DNA of 64,000 nt from JAFGVL01 sp963662245 (GCA_963662245.2 CAXXVQ010000006.1:62001-126000); one strand, 5' to 3'; shown: positions 25,712 through 35,308, counted from the first letter of the stretch. Notes: generated by a model from the letters alone, not told the origin. Numbers and translations are program-made.

Positions 25712-26149
25712 ATGAAAAAAATCGCAAGTGTATTTGCCGGCTTATTCATGCTGGTATGTGTTAATTTGAGTGCAGAAGGAAAGTCTGATGTAATTAATGC
25801 TCTTGGAACAGAGCAATCTACTGTTATTGAAGATGCATTTAGAGTAGTGACTTTAAGTGAATTAAATGCATCATCTCCTGCTGATGAAATCACAAAAGCT
25901 GTAAAAGCTAACGGTGCTTCCGAAACAGTAGCTAATGTTGTTATTTCTACAATCAATGGATTAGTACAAAACAAAGATGTGCAAGTTAGATCAAAAGTAT
26001 ATGATCAATTAAACGCTGTAGAATATTCAAAACTTAATTTCTTAACAAAGGCATTGGTTAATGAATATTTTAATAAGAAAAAAGATCCAAATGCTGAGCT
26101 AAATGCAAAACTAAAAACTCTTCGAGACAAAATGGTAAGTGCTAAATAA
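25712..26149 (+). CDS. Small secreted protein of unknown function
   Basis: This 145-residue protein has a clear signal peptide (MKKIASVFAGLFMLVCVNLSA, cleavage near residue 21) and a helical, lysine-rich mature part with no cysteine and no motif that I recognise. It is monocistronic, with a strong terminator downstream. The IS3 element ends only about 10 bases before its ATG, so its native promoter has been displaced by 1.3 kb. It may be silenced or driven from within the IS. Confidence 0.7.
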   Translation: MKKIASVFAGLFMLVCVNLSAEGKSDVINALGTEQSTVIEDAFRVVTLSELNASSPADEITKAVKANGASETVANVVISTINGLVQNKDVQVRSKVYDQLNAVEYSKLNFLTKALVNEYFNKKKDPNAELNAKLKTLRDKMVSAK

Positions 26150-26171
26150 TCCTTACTGTAAGATAGAATAT

Positions 26172-26210
26172 TAAAAAGAGTGTCAGTTTTTGACACTCTT
26201 TTTTTATTTT
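26172..26210 (+). terminator. Hairpin terminator
   Basis: AAAAAGAGTGTCA pairs with TGACACTCTTTTT around GTTTT, followed by TTATTTTTAT. It separates the secreted protein gene from the LysR gene. Confidence 0.88.
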
Positions 26211-26227
26211 TATAGAAAAATTTATCA

Positions 26228-27121
26228 ATGGATTTTAGACTACGCGTTTTTGAGTCAGTAGCAGAAAACAAAAGCTTTACTAGAGCAGCAGAGGAATTAA
26301 ATATTTCACAGCCTGCTATTAGCAAGCATATTCATGAACTCGAGGGGCAATATCAACTGAGGCTGTTTGAGCGTACTTCAGGTGCAAATGTCCAAATAAC
26401 AAAAGACGGAGAGTATTTATTGACTCATGTTCGTCGGATTTTAGATGCATATCGCCAGATGGAGTATGAAATGAATTTGCTTACAGCGCAGTTTTCAGGT
26501 GAATTGCGTATTGGTGCAAGTACAACAATATCCCAATATGTGTTGCCTCCTGTTTTTGCTTCTTTTTTAAAGAAATTTCCTAATGTGAAATTAACTGTCA
26601 TAAGTGGGAATAGCTATGAAATAGAGAATGCACTGAAAGAAAAGCGCATTGATTTAGGCTTAGTAGAGGGCGTAAGTAAGCAGCCGGATTTAAAATATAG
26701 CTTGTTCTTAAAGGATGAATTAGTTGCCATAACATCTGTAAAAAGTAATATAGCAAAGATGGATGAAATTAGTCTAAAAGAATTTCAACATTTGCCTTTA
26801 GTTATTCGTGAAAATGGGTCAGGTACACTTGAGGTTATAAAATCGGAACTTCAACAGCATGGCATAAAGTTATCGGACTTAAATATTCTTATGCAACTTG
26901 GGAGTACTGTGAGTATTAAGGCTTTTTTGGATAGTACGGATAGTTTGGGAATTGTTTCTATCCGTTCTGTAGCGAAAGATATTTTTGAAGGACGATTTAA
27001 GGTGATTGATATTTCAGACATTGACTTCTTGCGCAATTTTCAATTTGTGCTTTTGCAAGGGAAGTCTGGTGGAATTGAAGAGGACTTTATGCGTTTTGCA
27101 TTGCATTATATAAATTCATAA
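26228..27121 (+). CDS. LysR-family transcriptional regulator
   Basis: This 297-residue protein has the LysR winged HTH at residues 1-60 (FRLRVFESVAENKSFTRAAE, then LNISQPAISKHIHELE) and a substrate-binding domain (about 88-292) with LRIGASTTISQYVLPPVF at its start. It is followed 87 bases downstream by a YeiH-type exporter gene on the same strand. LysR-YeiH pairs are common and the pair in enterics is YeiE-YeiH, linked to sulfur compounds, so the regulator probably controls the exporter; the ligand cannot be read from the sequence. Confidence 0.9.
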   Translation: MDFRLRVFESVAENKSFTRAAEELNISQPAISKHIHELEGQYQLRLFERTSGANVQITKDGEYLLTHVRRILDAYRQMEYEMNLLTAQFSGELRIGASTTISQYVLPPVFASFLKKFPNVKLTVISGNSYEIENALKEKRIDLGLVEGVSKQPDLKYSLFLKDELVAITSVKSNIAKMDEISLKEFQHLPLVIRENGSGTLEVIKSELQQHGIKLSDLNILMQLGSTVSIKAFLDSTDSLGIVSIRSVAKDIFEGRFKVIDISDIDFLRNFQFVLLQGKSGGIEEDFMRFALHYINS

Positions 27122-27208
27122 CTTTTAGTTATAAGCTATCGTTTTTTATTCTTTTTTTACTTGAATACACTAGCGTAACTTTGTCATAGATTATTAAATG
27201 AAAGAGTT

Positions 27209-28150
27209 ATGTTATCTAATGAATTATCTAATCCAGTTGTTGCCAAAGTAACTTTCTTTTTATTGGCAACGGTATCAGTGATGCCATTTGTTTCTCCTGC
27301 TACAGCATTGGTTGCAGGTGTCGTGTTGTCTTTTCTTGTAGGAAATCCTTATCCTGAGTTTTCAAAAAAGTTTTCCGGTAAATTGTTGAAAATAGCAGTT
27401 GTCTGTTTGGGTTTTGGTATTAATCTTCATGAAGCAGTTCAAACGGGAAAAGAAGGATTTTTGATTACGCTTTTTAGTGTGTCTGTTGTAATGCTAGTAG
27501 GTTATTGGCTTGGACGAAAATATAATCTTACTCGAAATTCATCTTACTTGATTTCTGCTGGGACAGCTATTTGTGGAGGTAGTGCTATTGCTGCTGTAGC
27601 TCCGGTTATTAAGGCAAAAGATGAAGATATTTCTATTTCTTTAATTACAATATTTACTTTGAATGCTATTGCTCTAGTAATCTTTCCTTTTTTAGGGCAT
27701 CTGATTGGTTTAACTCAGCATCAATTTGGTTTGTGGGCAGCAATCTCTATTCATGATACCAGTTCTGTAGTTGGAGCTGGAGCTGCTTATGGTGCCGAGG
27801 CTTTAAAAACCGCAACAACTGTAAAGTTAACTCGTGCATTGTGGATTATTCCTGTAGTTTTTGTTTCTGCTCTTTTATTTAAAAGTGAAAACAAAAAGCT
27901 TAGTATCCCTTGGTTTATTCTGTTTTTCGTTTTGGCAATGATTGTTGCAGCTTATTTGCCTATTCCAGAAGTGCTTACTACAGGTATTGTTTTTCTGTCA
28001 AAACGAATGTTGACTTTAACCTTGTTTTTAATTGGGGCAGGGCTATCTCGTTCTGCCATTAAAACTGTAGGTTATAAACCAATGTTGATGGGAGTAACAT
28101 TATGGGTTGTGATTGGAGTTTTAGGATTATTAGTTGCATTGTTTGTTTAA
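27209..28150 (+). CDS. YeiH family putative sulfate/anion exporter
   Basis: This 313-residue membrane protein belongs to the conserved YeiH (PF03601) family. About ten hydrophobic helices are visible. Family landmarks are VCLGFGINLHEA near 67-78, AGTAICGGSAIAAVAPVI near 116-133, and AISIHDTSSVVGAGAAYG near 183-200. The substrate is not established; sulfate or sulfite export is the usual annotation. The LysR gene directly upstream is the likely regulator. Confidence 0.88.
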   Translation: MLSNELSNPVVAKVTFFLLATVSVMPFVSPATALVAGVVLSFLVGNPYPEFSKKFSGKLLKIAVVCLGFGINLHEAVQTGKEGFLITLFSVSVVMLVGYWLGRKYNLTRNSSYLISAGTAICGGSAIAAVAPVIKAKDEDISISLITIFTLNAIALVIFPFLGHLIGLTQHQFGLWAAISIHDTSSVVGAGAAYGAEALKTATTVKLTRALWIIPVVFVSALLFKSENKKLSIPWFILFFVLAMIVAAYLPIPEVLTTGIVFLSKRMLTLTLFLIGAGLSRSAIKTVGYKPMLMGVTLWVVIGVLGLLVALFV

Positions 28151-28221
28151 ATTAGATTTGCTCTAATTGGGGTTGTCTATCAATCTGATGAGTTTATCTA
28201 TTTAAATGTCCCTTTGGTATA

Positions 28222-28251
28222 TTTGTTTTCTTAAGTATAAACCTAGTTTAT
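28222..28251 (+). promoter_or_regulatory. Possible promoter of the export operon
   Basis: TTTG (28222-28225), an 18-base spacer and TAGTTTAT (28244-28251) partly match the Bacteroidota consensus. A start near 28258 would leave a 20-base leader before the TolC-like gene. The -7 box is imperfect. Confidence 0.35.
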
Positions 28252-28278
28252 TAACTTCGAGTTATAAATAAAAAGTTT

Positions 28279-29619
28279 ATGAAGGTTTTCTTTAAAAATA
28301 TTCTAGTGTTTTTTCTTTTTCTTCTTTCATTTTCTGTATACGCAGATGATTCAAATACAGGAGGTTGGACATTAGATAAATGTATAGCATATTCTTTAGA
28401 AAAGAATATTTCTATTCGCAAAGCAAATGTTTCTTCAGACATTTATAATCAAGAATTAGTAGCTCAAAAAGGACAGCGTTATCCTACGCTATCAGCTTCC
28501 TTAAGTCAAGGGTATTCGTGGTCAAAAGATTATAATACTGTAAGAAATAAATTCAGTGATTATGCTTCTATAAATGCAACAAATGCTTCTTTAAGTACTG
28601 GTTTAACTCTTTATAATGGAGGGAAAATTAATAATGGGATTAAACAAGCAAAATTAAACTATCAAGCAAGTTTGTATGATGCCGCTACTCAGAAAGAAGA
28701 TGTTACTTTATCTGTATTAAATGCTTTCTTGTTTGTGATTTATGATAAGGAACTTGTGAAAAATTGTAAAGCTAATATTGAGGATTCAGAGAGTCAGCTG
28801 GAGCAAGCAGATGCAAAAGTTAAGCAGGGTTTATTGTCGAAAGCTGATTATTTGGAAGTTAAAGCGCAATTGGCTGATGAGAAATTAAGTCTAGCTGAGG
28901 CGGCTTCTAGTTATGAAATTGACAAATTATCCCTTAAGCAATTGATGGAATTATCAGCCTCTACAGCGTTTGAAGTAAAGTATCCGGATATAAGTTCTTT
29001 TGCTGATCAAAATTTGTTACCTAATGCAGAAACTGTATATAATATTGCGCTTCAAATAAAACCACAAGTGAAGAGTGCAGACTTGGTAAAGCAAATGTCT
29101 ATGCTGGATCAAAAGATTGCCAAATCAGGTTATTCACCAAAGTTAACTCTAAATGGAGGCTTGAATACTCTTTATAGTAGCAGTTATAACGGACTTGGTT
29201 TTGATACGCAATTTCAAAACAGATTAGCTCCAAGCGTAGATGTAACTCTATCGATCCCTATTTTACAACAAAATCAAGTGAAGTCGGAAGTTCAAATAGC
29301 TAAGTTGAATACTAAGCAAGCAATGCTTGATGAGATAAATACTCGAAATGAATTACGGAAAGATATTGAACAAGCTTGTTTGGATGTGAGTTCTGCTCAA
29401 ATCAAATACAAAGCATCTCTTGGGAAATTTGATGCAGTGAAGGAGGCTTATGATGTGGCTACCGATAAATTTAATTTAGGGTTGATTAGTTCAACTGATT
29501 TTGTTACGCAAAAAACAAAATACATTAATGCCGAAAGCGATTTGTTGCAAGCCAAGTTGAAGTTGATATTTAGCTATAAGGTATTAGATTTTTATTCCGG
29601 AAAAGATATTAGACTATAA
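28279..29619 (+). CDS. TolC-family outer membrane efflux protein
   Basis: This 446-residue protein forms the outer membrane channel of a tripartite exporter. A signal peptide (cleavage near VYA, residue 22) precedes two OEP repeats with long alpha-helical hairpins. WTLDKCIAYSLEKNISI opens the first, and YNIALQIKPQVKSADL the second, as in the family. It begins an operon of four genes with gaps of 5-12 bases (adaptor, ATPase, permease follow). Confidence 0.92.
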   Translation: MKVFFKNILVFFLFLLSFSVYADDSNTGGWTLDKCIAYSLEKNISIRKANVSSDIYNQELVAQKGQRYPTLSASLSQGYSWSKDYNTVRNKFSDYASINATNASLSTGLTLYNGGKINNGIKQAKLNYQASLYDAATQKEDVTLSVLNAFLFVIYDKELVKNCKANIEDSESQLEQADAKVKQGLLSKADYLEVKAQLADEKLSLAEAASSYEIDKLSLKQLMELSASTAFEVKYPDISSFADQNLLPNAETVYNIALQIKPQVKSADLVKQMSMLDQKIAKSGYSPKLTLNGGLNTLYSSSYNGLGFDTQFQNRLAPSVDVTLSIPILQQNQVKSEVQIAKLNTKQAMLDEINTRNELRKDIEQACLDVSSAQIKYKASLGKFDAVKEAYDVATDKFNLGLISSTDFVTQKTKYINAESDLLQAKLKLIFSYKVLDFYSGKDIRL

Positions 29620-29624
29620 ATAAT

Positions 29625-30854
29625 ATGAAGAAAAAGATAATTTATATTTCCTCAGTTGTGCTATTAGTGCTAGTTGCAATTTTTGTATTTAAATCATGTA
29701 GTTCAGATCAGTCTGTTGATATTCAAACAGTGAAGGTGAAAAAAGGTGCCGTGTCTACCGAAGTGACTGCTACCGGAACCTTGCAAGCACTGAAGACAGT
29801 TGAAGTTGGTACTCAGGTATCAGGTGTGATTGATAAAATCTATGTTGATTTTAATTCAGAAGTTAAGAAAGGTCAGTTGCTGGCAGAGTTAGATCGAAAA
29901 ACTCTTTTGGCAGAATTAGAGTCTTCGCAAGCGGTTTTGAATAAAGCCAAAGCCGACTTAGACTATAAGCAAAAAAGTTATGAGCGTTATAAATCTTTGT
30001 TAGGAAAAGGTTATGTGTCGCAAGATGACTATGATCAGGTTTTGTATGCATATGAAGAATCTAAGTCATCATTCAAAACGGCACAATCTTCATTTGAAAA
30101 AGCTCAGACAAATTTGAGTTATAGTACTATTTATTCACCTATTGATGGAATTGTGTTAGATAGAGCTGTAGACGAAGGGCAAACTGTAGCTGCTAGTTTT
30201 AGTACTCCAACATTATTTACCATTGCCAATGATTTGACTCAGATGCAGGTAGAAGCTAATATTGACGAAGCTGATATAGGTCAGGTAAAAGTAGGTCAAC
30301 GAGTAGTCTTTACGGTTGATGCTTTTCCGGATATGAACTTTTCAGGAGAGGTTTCGCAGATTCGTTTACAACCTATAACGACTTCTAATGTGGTGACTTA
30401 TACTGTAATCATTAATGCACCAAATCCTGATAAAAAATTGATGCCAGGATTAACTGCTGATATTTCAATTATTACTGAAGAATCAGTAGATGTACTTACG
30501 GTATCTAGTAAGGCGCTGAGATTTAATCCAGATATGGCCGTTATGCAGGCCTACATGAAATCTAACTCTGATAGTATGCAAAAACCACCTATGCCACCAA
30601 TAGGAGATATGCCAGCACCAAAAGAAGGAGTGGCGAAAACGGATGAAAATCATGTGTGGGTAAAAAATGGTTCGTCTATATATCCGGTTCCTGTAAAAAT
30701 AGGATTGAATGATGAATCTAATGTTGAAATCAAATCCGGTTTAAAACTTGGGGATGAGGTGGTTGTTAGTATGTCTCAATCTTCTGAAACTAAAGTAGAA
30801 TCAACAGAGTCTGAAGGGGGTAGCCCATTTATGCCAAAACCGCCAAAAAGATAA
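29625..30854 (+). CDS. MacA-like periplasmic adaptor (HlyD/MFP family)
   Basis: This 409-residue protein links the inner membrane ABC permease to the TolC-like channel. An N-terminal membrane anchor spans residues 5-25. The lipoyl halves (GTLQALKTVEVGTQVSG near 52-68 and YSPIDGIVLDRAVDEG near 170) flank a coiled-coil hairpin (about 95-165). A beta-barrel domain and a membrane-proximal domain follow. A Pro/Met-rich insert near residue 320-340 (KPPMPPIGDMPAPKEG) is unusual, and the C-terminus repeats proline and lysine (FMPKPPKR). Confidence 0.92.
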   Translation: MKKKIIYISSVVLLVLVAIFVFKSCSSDQSVDIQTVKVKKGAVSTEVTATGTLQALKTVEVGTQVSGVIDKIYVDFNSEVKKGQLLAELDRKTLLAELESSQAVLNKAKADLDYKQKSYERYKSLLGKGYVSQDDYDQVLYAYEESKSSFKTAQSSFEKAQTNLSYSTIYSPIDGIVLDRAVDEGQTVAASFSTPTLFTIANDLTQMQVEANIDEADIGQVKVGQRVVFTVDAFPDMNFSGEVSQIRLQPITTSNVVTYTVIINAPNPDKKLMPGLTADISIITEESVDVLTVSSKALRFNPDMAVMQAYMKSNSDSMQKPPMPPIGDMPAPKEGVAKTDENHVWVKNGSSIYPVPVKIGLNDESNVEIKSGLKLGDEVVVSMSQSSETKVESTESEGGSPFMPKPPKR

Positions 30855-30862
30855 AATAAGTG

Positions 30863-31612
30863 ATGGCAAAAAAAATTATTGAGGTAAAGAATTTGCGCAA
30901 GGATTTTCATGTAGGTGAAATCACGGTTCATGCATTGCGAGGGATAAACCTGACGATTGAGGAAGGGGAGTTTGTTGCAATAATGGGTACTAGTGGCTCG
31001 GGGAAATCTACCATGCTAAATATTCTCGGTTGTTTGGATAAACCAACTTCCGGTGAGTACTTTCTTGATGGGATAGATGTAGTCAATTTAAATAGGAACT
31101 CCTTGGCTGAAACTAGAAATCAGAAACTAGGTTTTGTGTTTCAGTCGTATAATTTATTGCCTCGAACATCAGCTTTGGAGAATGTAGAACTGCCATTGTT
31201 CTATAATCCAACAATTACTGCAAAAGAAAAACGAGAAATAGCTATGCATGCACTGGATTCAGTAGGCTTAGCAGATAGGATAGACCACAAACCAAACCAA
31301 CTATCGGGTGGGCAGCAACAACGCGTTGCAATTGCCCGCTCGTTAGTAAACGATCCTGTTGTCATTTTTGCAGATGAGGCAACTGGAAATTTGGACACCA
31401 GAACCTCGTATGAAGTAATGTCCCTTTTACAAGACTTGAACGCAAAAGGTAAAACTATCGTTTTTGTAACCCATGAATCTGATATTGCAAGATTCACAAC
31501 TAGAAATGTTGTGTTTAAAGATGGGTATATTATCAAGGATTTTATGGTGCAGAATCAAGCTAATGCAAAAGAGTATCTTATGAATATGCCAGTGAATTCT
31601 GATTATGAATAA
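30863..31612 (+). CDS. ABC transporter ATPase (MacB/LolD type)
   Basis: This 249-residue ATPase drives the MacA-TolC type exporter. Walker A is GTSGSGKST near residue 42, the Q loop FVFQSYNLLPR near 91, the signature LSGGQQQRVAIARS near 146, Walker B VIFADEATGNLDT near 166, and the H loop VTHE near 200. An in-frame GTG three bases upstream is an alternative start. Unlike enterobacterial MacB, the ATPase and permease are separate polypeptides here. Confidence 0.95.
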   Translation: MAKKIIEVKNLRKDFHVGEITVHALRGINLTIEEGEFVAIMGTSGSGKSTMLNILGCLDKPTSGEYFLDGIDVVNLNRNSLAETRNQKLGFVFQSYNLLPRTSALENVELPLFYNPTITAKEKREIAMHALDSVGLADRIDHKPNQLSGGQQQRVAIARSLVNDPVVIFADEATGNLDTRTSYEVMSLLQDLNAKGKTIVFVTHESDIARFTTRNVVFKDGYIIKDFMVQNQANAKEYLMNMPVNSDYE

Positions 31613-31624
31613 GCTATTAAAGAA

Positions 31625-32845
31625 ATGAATTACAGTAATTTATTAAAAGTATCGACCAAGGCATTGTTGCGAAATAAGTTCAGAACATTTTTGACAATGC
31701 TAGGGATTATTATAGGTATTGGCTCTGTAATAGCTATGCTTGCTATAGGTGAAGGTTCTAAGAAAAGTATTCAGGATCAGGTGTCAAGTATGGGTTCTAA
31801 CTTGATTATGATTATGCCAGCATCTCAGTTTAGTGGTGGTGTGCATATGGGTAATGATGATAGTCAAAAGCTTTCCTATGCAGATGTTAAAGCATTGACA
31901 AATAATTGTCAGCATATCACTGCTGTTTCGCCGGAGGTAAGAGCTAGCGGACAAGTTATTTATTCAAAAAATAATGCTCCAACAAGTATATATGGCGTTG
32001 GGACTGGTTATTTAGATATTAAAAAGCGTTCAGTTACCAATGGGCGTTTTTTTACTGAAAGGGAAGTGAATTCGGCATCAAAGGTGTGTGTGATTGGAGA
32101 GACAGTTGTAACAAATTTATTTGGCGAAGGTGTAAATCCAGTAGGAAAAAGTATTCGTTTTAAAAGTATACCAATGAAGGTAATTGGGGTGTTGGACGCA
32201 AAAGGTGAAAATACTTTTGGTCAAGATCAGGATGATCTTATTGTTTCACCATATACTACTGTTCAAAAGCGAATTCTTGCTATTACTCACTTACAATCAA
32301 TATTAGCCTCTGCAGTTAGCGAAGAGAAATCTGATGCAGCTCTTGAAGAGGTTACTTCTGTGCTTAGAGATCAACATCATTTAAGAGATGGTGAAGAGGA
32401 TGACTTTGATGTGCGTTCACAAGCTGAATTGATAGAAACCTTTTCTTCCATTAGTGATATGTTAACCATCTTGCTTGGTGCAATTGCCGGTATTTCACTT
32501 TTTGTTGGTGGTATTGGTATTATGAATATCATGTATGTCTCAGTAACTGAAAGAACTCGCGAAATTGGTTTGCGTATGGCTGTTGGGGCAAAAGGTTCTG
32601 ATATTTTATTTCAGTTTTTAACTGAAGCAATACTGCTTAGTGTAATCGGTGGCTTAATAGGTATTACTTTGGGTGTTTCTTCAGCAAAAATTATTGCAGT
32701 CTTAATGAGTTGGCCTACAGTAGTGACTGCTAGTTCTGTAATAATCTCCTTTTTTGTTTGTGCTGTTATAGGTGTTTTCTTTGGGTGGTATCCAGCTCAG
32801 AAAGCATCAAAATTAGATCCTATAGATGCTCTTAGATACGAATAG
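31625..32845 (+). CDS. MacB-type ABC transporter permease
   Basis: This 406-residue permease has the MacB architecture: a first membrane helix (about 20-42, FLTMLGIIIGIGSVIAMLAIG), a periplasmic MacB_PCD domain (about 45-245), and an FtsX domain with three helices (about 275-400). GIMNIMYVSVTERTREIGLR near 300-320 is the hallmark coupling segment and ends the inner loop. It closes the tripartite export operon. Substrates in the family include macrolides, peptides and lipoprotein precursors; none can be assigned here. Confidence 0.93.
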   Translation: MNYSNLLKVSTKALLRNKFRTFLTMLGIIIGIGSVIAMLAIGEGSKKSIQDQVSSMGSNLIMIMPASQFSGGVHMGNDDSQKLSYADVKALTNNCQHITAVSPEVRASGQVIYSKNNAPTSIYGVGTGYLDIKKRSVTNGRFFTEREVNSASKVCVIGETVVTNLFGEGVNPVGKSIRFKSIPMKVIGVLDAKGENTFGQDQDDLIVSPYTTVQKRILAITHLQSILASAVSEEKSDAALEEVTSVLRDQHHLRDGEEDDFDVRSQAELIETFSSISDMLTILLGAIAGISLFVGGIGIMNIMYVSVTERTREIGLRMAVGAKGSDILFQFLTEAILLSVIGGLIGITLGVSSAKIIAVLMSWPTVVTASSVIISFFVCAVIGVFFGWYPAQKASKLDPIDALRYE

Positions 32846-32894
32846 TAAGTAAAGTATTTTATAACTTATATGTTTTATAATACAGATTTAACAT

Positions 32895-32924
32895 TTTGTT
32901 AAAATAAAACTTATAGTATCTTTG
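32895..32924 (+). promoter_or_regulatory. Promoter of the HemG-like flavodoxin gene
   Basis: TTTG (32895-32898), an 18-base spacer and TATCTTTG (32917-32924) match the consensus fully. The start would be near 32931, about 40 bases before the ATG. Confidence 0.7.
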
Positions 32925-32970
32925 AAATCACCAACCGAAAGCTTTTTTCATTCTATAAAGTTTTTGGCCC

Positions 32971-33474
32971 ATGAATACTCTTATCGTTTACTCTTCAAAG
33001 CACGGAACAACATCTTCAGTTGCCGGTTTAATTTGGTCTCGTATGGATAAAAAACATACGCATGTGACCAATGTGTATGATGTACATGATTATAAAATTA
33101 GTCATTACGACACTATAATTATTGGTGCGTCTGTACATGTCGGGAAAATTCAGTCTTCTATGTCTCGTTTCATTGAGCATTATTATGACTTATTATTACA
33201 AAAGCGTGTTGGACTTTTTTTATGTTGTATGAAAGAAGGAGATGAGGCTTTGAGGCAGTTTGAAGAAGTTTTTCCGGAAGAACTTCGAATTAGTTCTGTA
33301 AGTTCTCGCATTGTTGGTGGTGAGTTTAAAGTTGGTCGTATGTCTTTATGGGATAAGTTAACTGTAAAACGAAGATTTGGCTATTTATTTGATACTTCTA
33401 CTATTAATCATGACTATATTAAGGAGTTTGTCCGTGAGGTTTCTACGGAAAGATCATGGCCATTGGTTATTTAA
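32971..33474 (+). CDS. Flavodoxin-domain protein, HemG-like
   Basis: This 167-residue protein opens with the FMN phosphate-binding loop LIVYSSKHGTTSSVA and has the second flavodoxin motif DTIIIGASVHVGKIQSSM, which is characteristic of menaquinone-dependent protoporphyrinogen oxidase (HemG) and related Flavodoxin_5 proteins. The central insert LFLCCMKEGDEALRQFEEVFPEEL fits the same family. It is monocistronic with its own promoter. Whether it oxidises protoporphyrinogen IX or another quinone-linked substrate is not decided by the sequence. Confidence 0.8.
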   Translation: MNTLIVYSSKHGTTSSVAGLIWSRMDKKHTHVTNVYDVHDYKISHYDTIIIGASVHVGKIQSSMSRFIEHYYDLLLQKRVGLFLCCMKEGDEALRQFEEVFPEELRISSVSSRIVGGEFKVGRMSLWDKLTVKRRFGYLFDTSTINHDYIKEFVREVSTERSWPLVI

Positions 33475-33484
33475 CTTTTTTGTT

Positions 33485-33515
33485 TTTGTTTAGAATTAAA
33501 TTTAAATTATTTTTG
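33485..33515 (+). promoter_or_regulatory. Promoter of the second pectin operon
   Basis: TTTG (33485-33488), a 19-base spacer and TATTTTTG (33508-33515) match the Bacteroidota consensus. The predicted start near 33522 precedes the PL1 ATG by about 35 bases. The same-strand genes to 40708 could be one transcript. Confidence 0.68.
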
Positions 33516-33557
33516 TGTTAATGTAAAAAATACGCAAACTAATTTGAGCTTTAATTT

Positions 33558-35237
33558 ATGAAAAACACTTACTTTTCATTATACCCTTTATTCTTGGGGT
33601 TTTTTCTGCTGCTTTTATCAAGTAACATCTATTCTCAACAACTTGCTTTTCCAGGTGCAGATGGTTATGGTCGCTATACTACAGGTGGCCGTGGCGGAAC
33701 GGTATATGAAGTTACTAATCTGAATGATTCAGGAGCAGGAAGTCTTCGTTATGCCTGCCAACAATCTGGCTCAAGAACCGTTGTTTTTAAAGTTTCAGGG
33801 ACAATAATGTTAGATTCTACTTTAAATATAAATAATGGGGATATTACAATTGCCGGACAAACAGCTCCGGGCGATGGAATCTGTATAGGAGGCTATAATT
33901 TTCAACTAAATGCAGATAATGTAATTATTCGTTTCATTCGTTTTCGTTTGGGGAATTTGAATGTCGCAAATTGTGAATGTGATGCTTTAGGAGGGCGAGA
34001 TTTAAGTGATATTATGATTGATCACTGTTCAATGAGTTGGTCTATTGATGAGGTTGCTTCATTTTACCAAAATACCAATATGACTATGCAATGGTGTATT
34101 ATCAGTGAAAGCTTATATAATAGTGGACATGCTAAAGGAGCTCATGGTTATGGCGGAATTCAAGGCGGTTATGGTGCTACATTCCACCATAATTTATATG
34201 CAAATAATACAAGTAGAAATCCGCGTATTAATGGAGGAAGATTCCTTGTTGATAAAGCTGCAGATGATCTGACTGATTTTAGAAACAATGTTATTTTTAA
34301 CTGGGGATATTATACAATTTATGGTGGAGAATATGGCCATCAAAATATTGTGAATAATTATTATAAGTATGGATCTGCTACAAAAACTTCTAGCTCAGGT
34401 AAGACTAAATATATGATTGCCAATATTGATAGAGGTGGGTACGACGATCCAGGAGAATGGTATATTGATGGTAATTATGTATATGGATATCCGGCCATTT
34501 CTGCTGATAACTGGTCGGGAGGGGTTCAGGGAGCAGATGCAACTACTGATTCTGCTAGAGTATTAACTCCATTTACATATTACATTTCTAAAATACAGAC
34601 TGCTGAAGAGGCATATGCTGATGTGCTGAAATATGTAGGTTGCTCGTATCCTAAAAGAGATACTATTGATTTTCGTATTATTGGTGAAGTGAGTTCTGGA
34701 GTTTGTACTTATGGAGACACTTATATCGCTCAGAGCGGAATCTTAAATCACGGAATTGTTGATTCACAAACTACTGTTGGTGGATGGCCTTCATTATCAT
34801 CGGCAATAGCTCCAACAGATTCAGATAATGATGGTATGCCTGATGCTTGGGAAGACGCAAATGGTTTAAATGCTAATTTATATTCTGATGGTTCAGTTGT
34901 GGCTAGTAATGGATATACAAATCTTGAAAATTATCTAAATTCTCTTGTTGAAGAAGTTATTTCTGATAATACAACTGATATAATGGAATCTGTTTCATCA
35001 GAGATGTCATTTGATGCAACTACAATTATCGATAATGAATTAAATATATCTTCTCTAAATACTCAAAATATTACAGTGACGATAGCTGATGTATACGGAA
35101 GAACTGTGTTGCAAAAAGAGCTATTTGTAAAAGATGGCACTATCACCATTAATATGTCAAATTTTATTGCCGGCATTTATGTTTGTCATGTTTTTGCAGA
35201 TGGCAAATCAAAATCGCTGAGGATTCTTAAGAAATAG
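33558..35237 (+). CDS. Pectate lyase, PL1 family, with T9SS sorting tail
   Basis: This 559-residue enzyme resembles the PL1 at 8901-10424 but is built for secretion by the type IX system. A signal peptide (cleavage near SNIYSQ) precedes the beta-helix with FPGADGYGRYTTGGRGG near 30-46, AGSLRYAC, GQTAPGDGICIGG, IMIDHCSMSWSIDE and HHNLYANNTSRNPR near 215. The thrombospondin-like loop DSDNDGMPDAWEDANGLN follows. The last 75 residues (VTIADVYGRTVLQ ... NFIAGIYVCHVFADG ... KSLRILKK) form a type A sorting domain. It should be released or attached at the surface, in contrast to the lipoprotein paralogue. Confidence 0.92.
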   Translation: MKNTYFSLYPLFLGFFLLLLSSNIYSQQLAFPGADGYGRYTTGGRGGTVYEVTNLNDSGAGSLRYACQQSGSRTVVFKVSGTIMLDSTLNINNGDITIAGQTAPGDGICIGGYNFQLNADNVIIRFIRFRLGNLNVANCECDALGGRDLSDIMIDHCSMSWSIDEVASFYQNTNMTMQWCIISESLYNSGHAKGAHGYGGIQGGYGATFHHNLYANNTSRNPRINGGRFLVDKAADDLTDFRNNVIFNWGYYTIYGGEYGHQNIVNNYYKYGSATKTSSSGKTKYMIANIDRGGYDDPGEWYIDGNYVYGYPAISADNWSGGVQGADATTDSARVLTPFTYYISKIQTAEEAYADVLKYVGCSYPKRDTIDFRIIGEVSSGVCTYGDTYIAQSGILNHGIVDSQTTVGGWPSLSSAIAPTDSDNDGMPDAWEDANGLNANLYSDGSVVASNGYTNLENYLNSLVEEVISDNTTDIMESVSSEMSFDATTIIDNELNISSLNTQNITVTIADVYGRTVLQKELFVKDGTITINMSNFIAGIYVCHVFADGKSKSLRILKK

Positions 35238-35308
35238 TTGTTTTGGAATCTTCGGGCTGTTTGAAAGATAATAAGTATCTTGGCGTTTCAAAGTCAAATC
35301 TAGAATTC

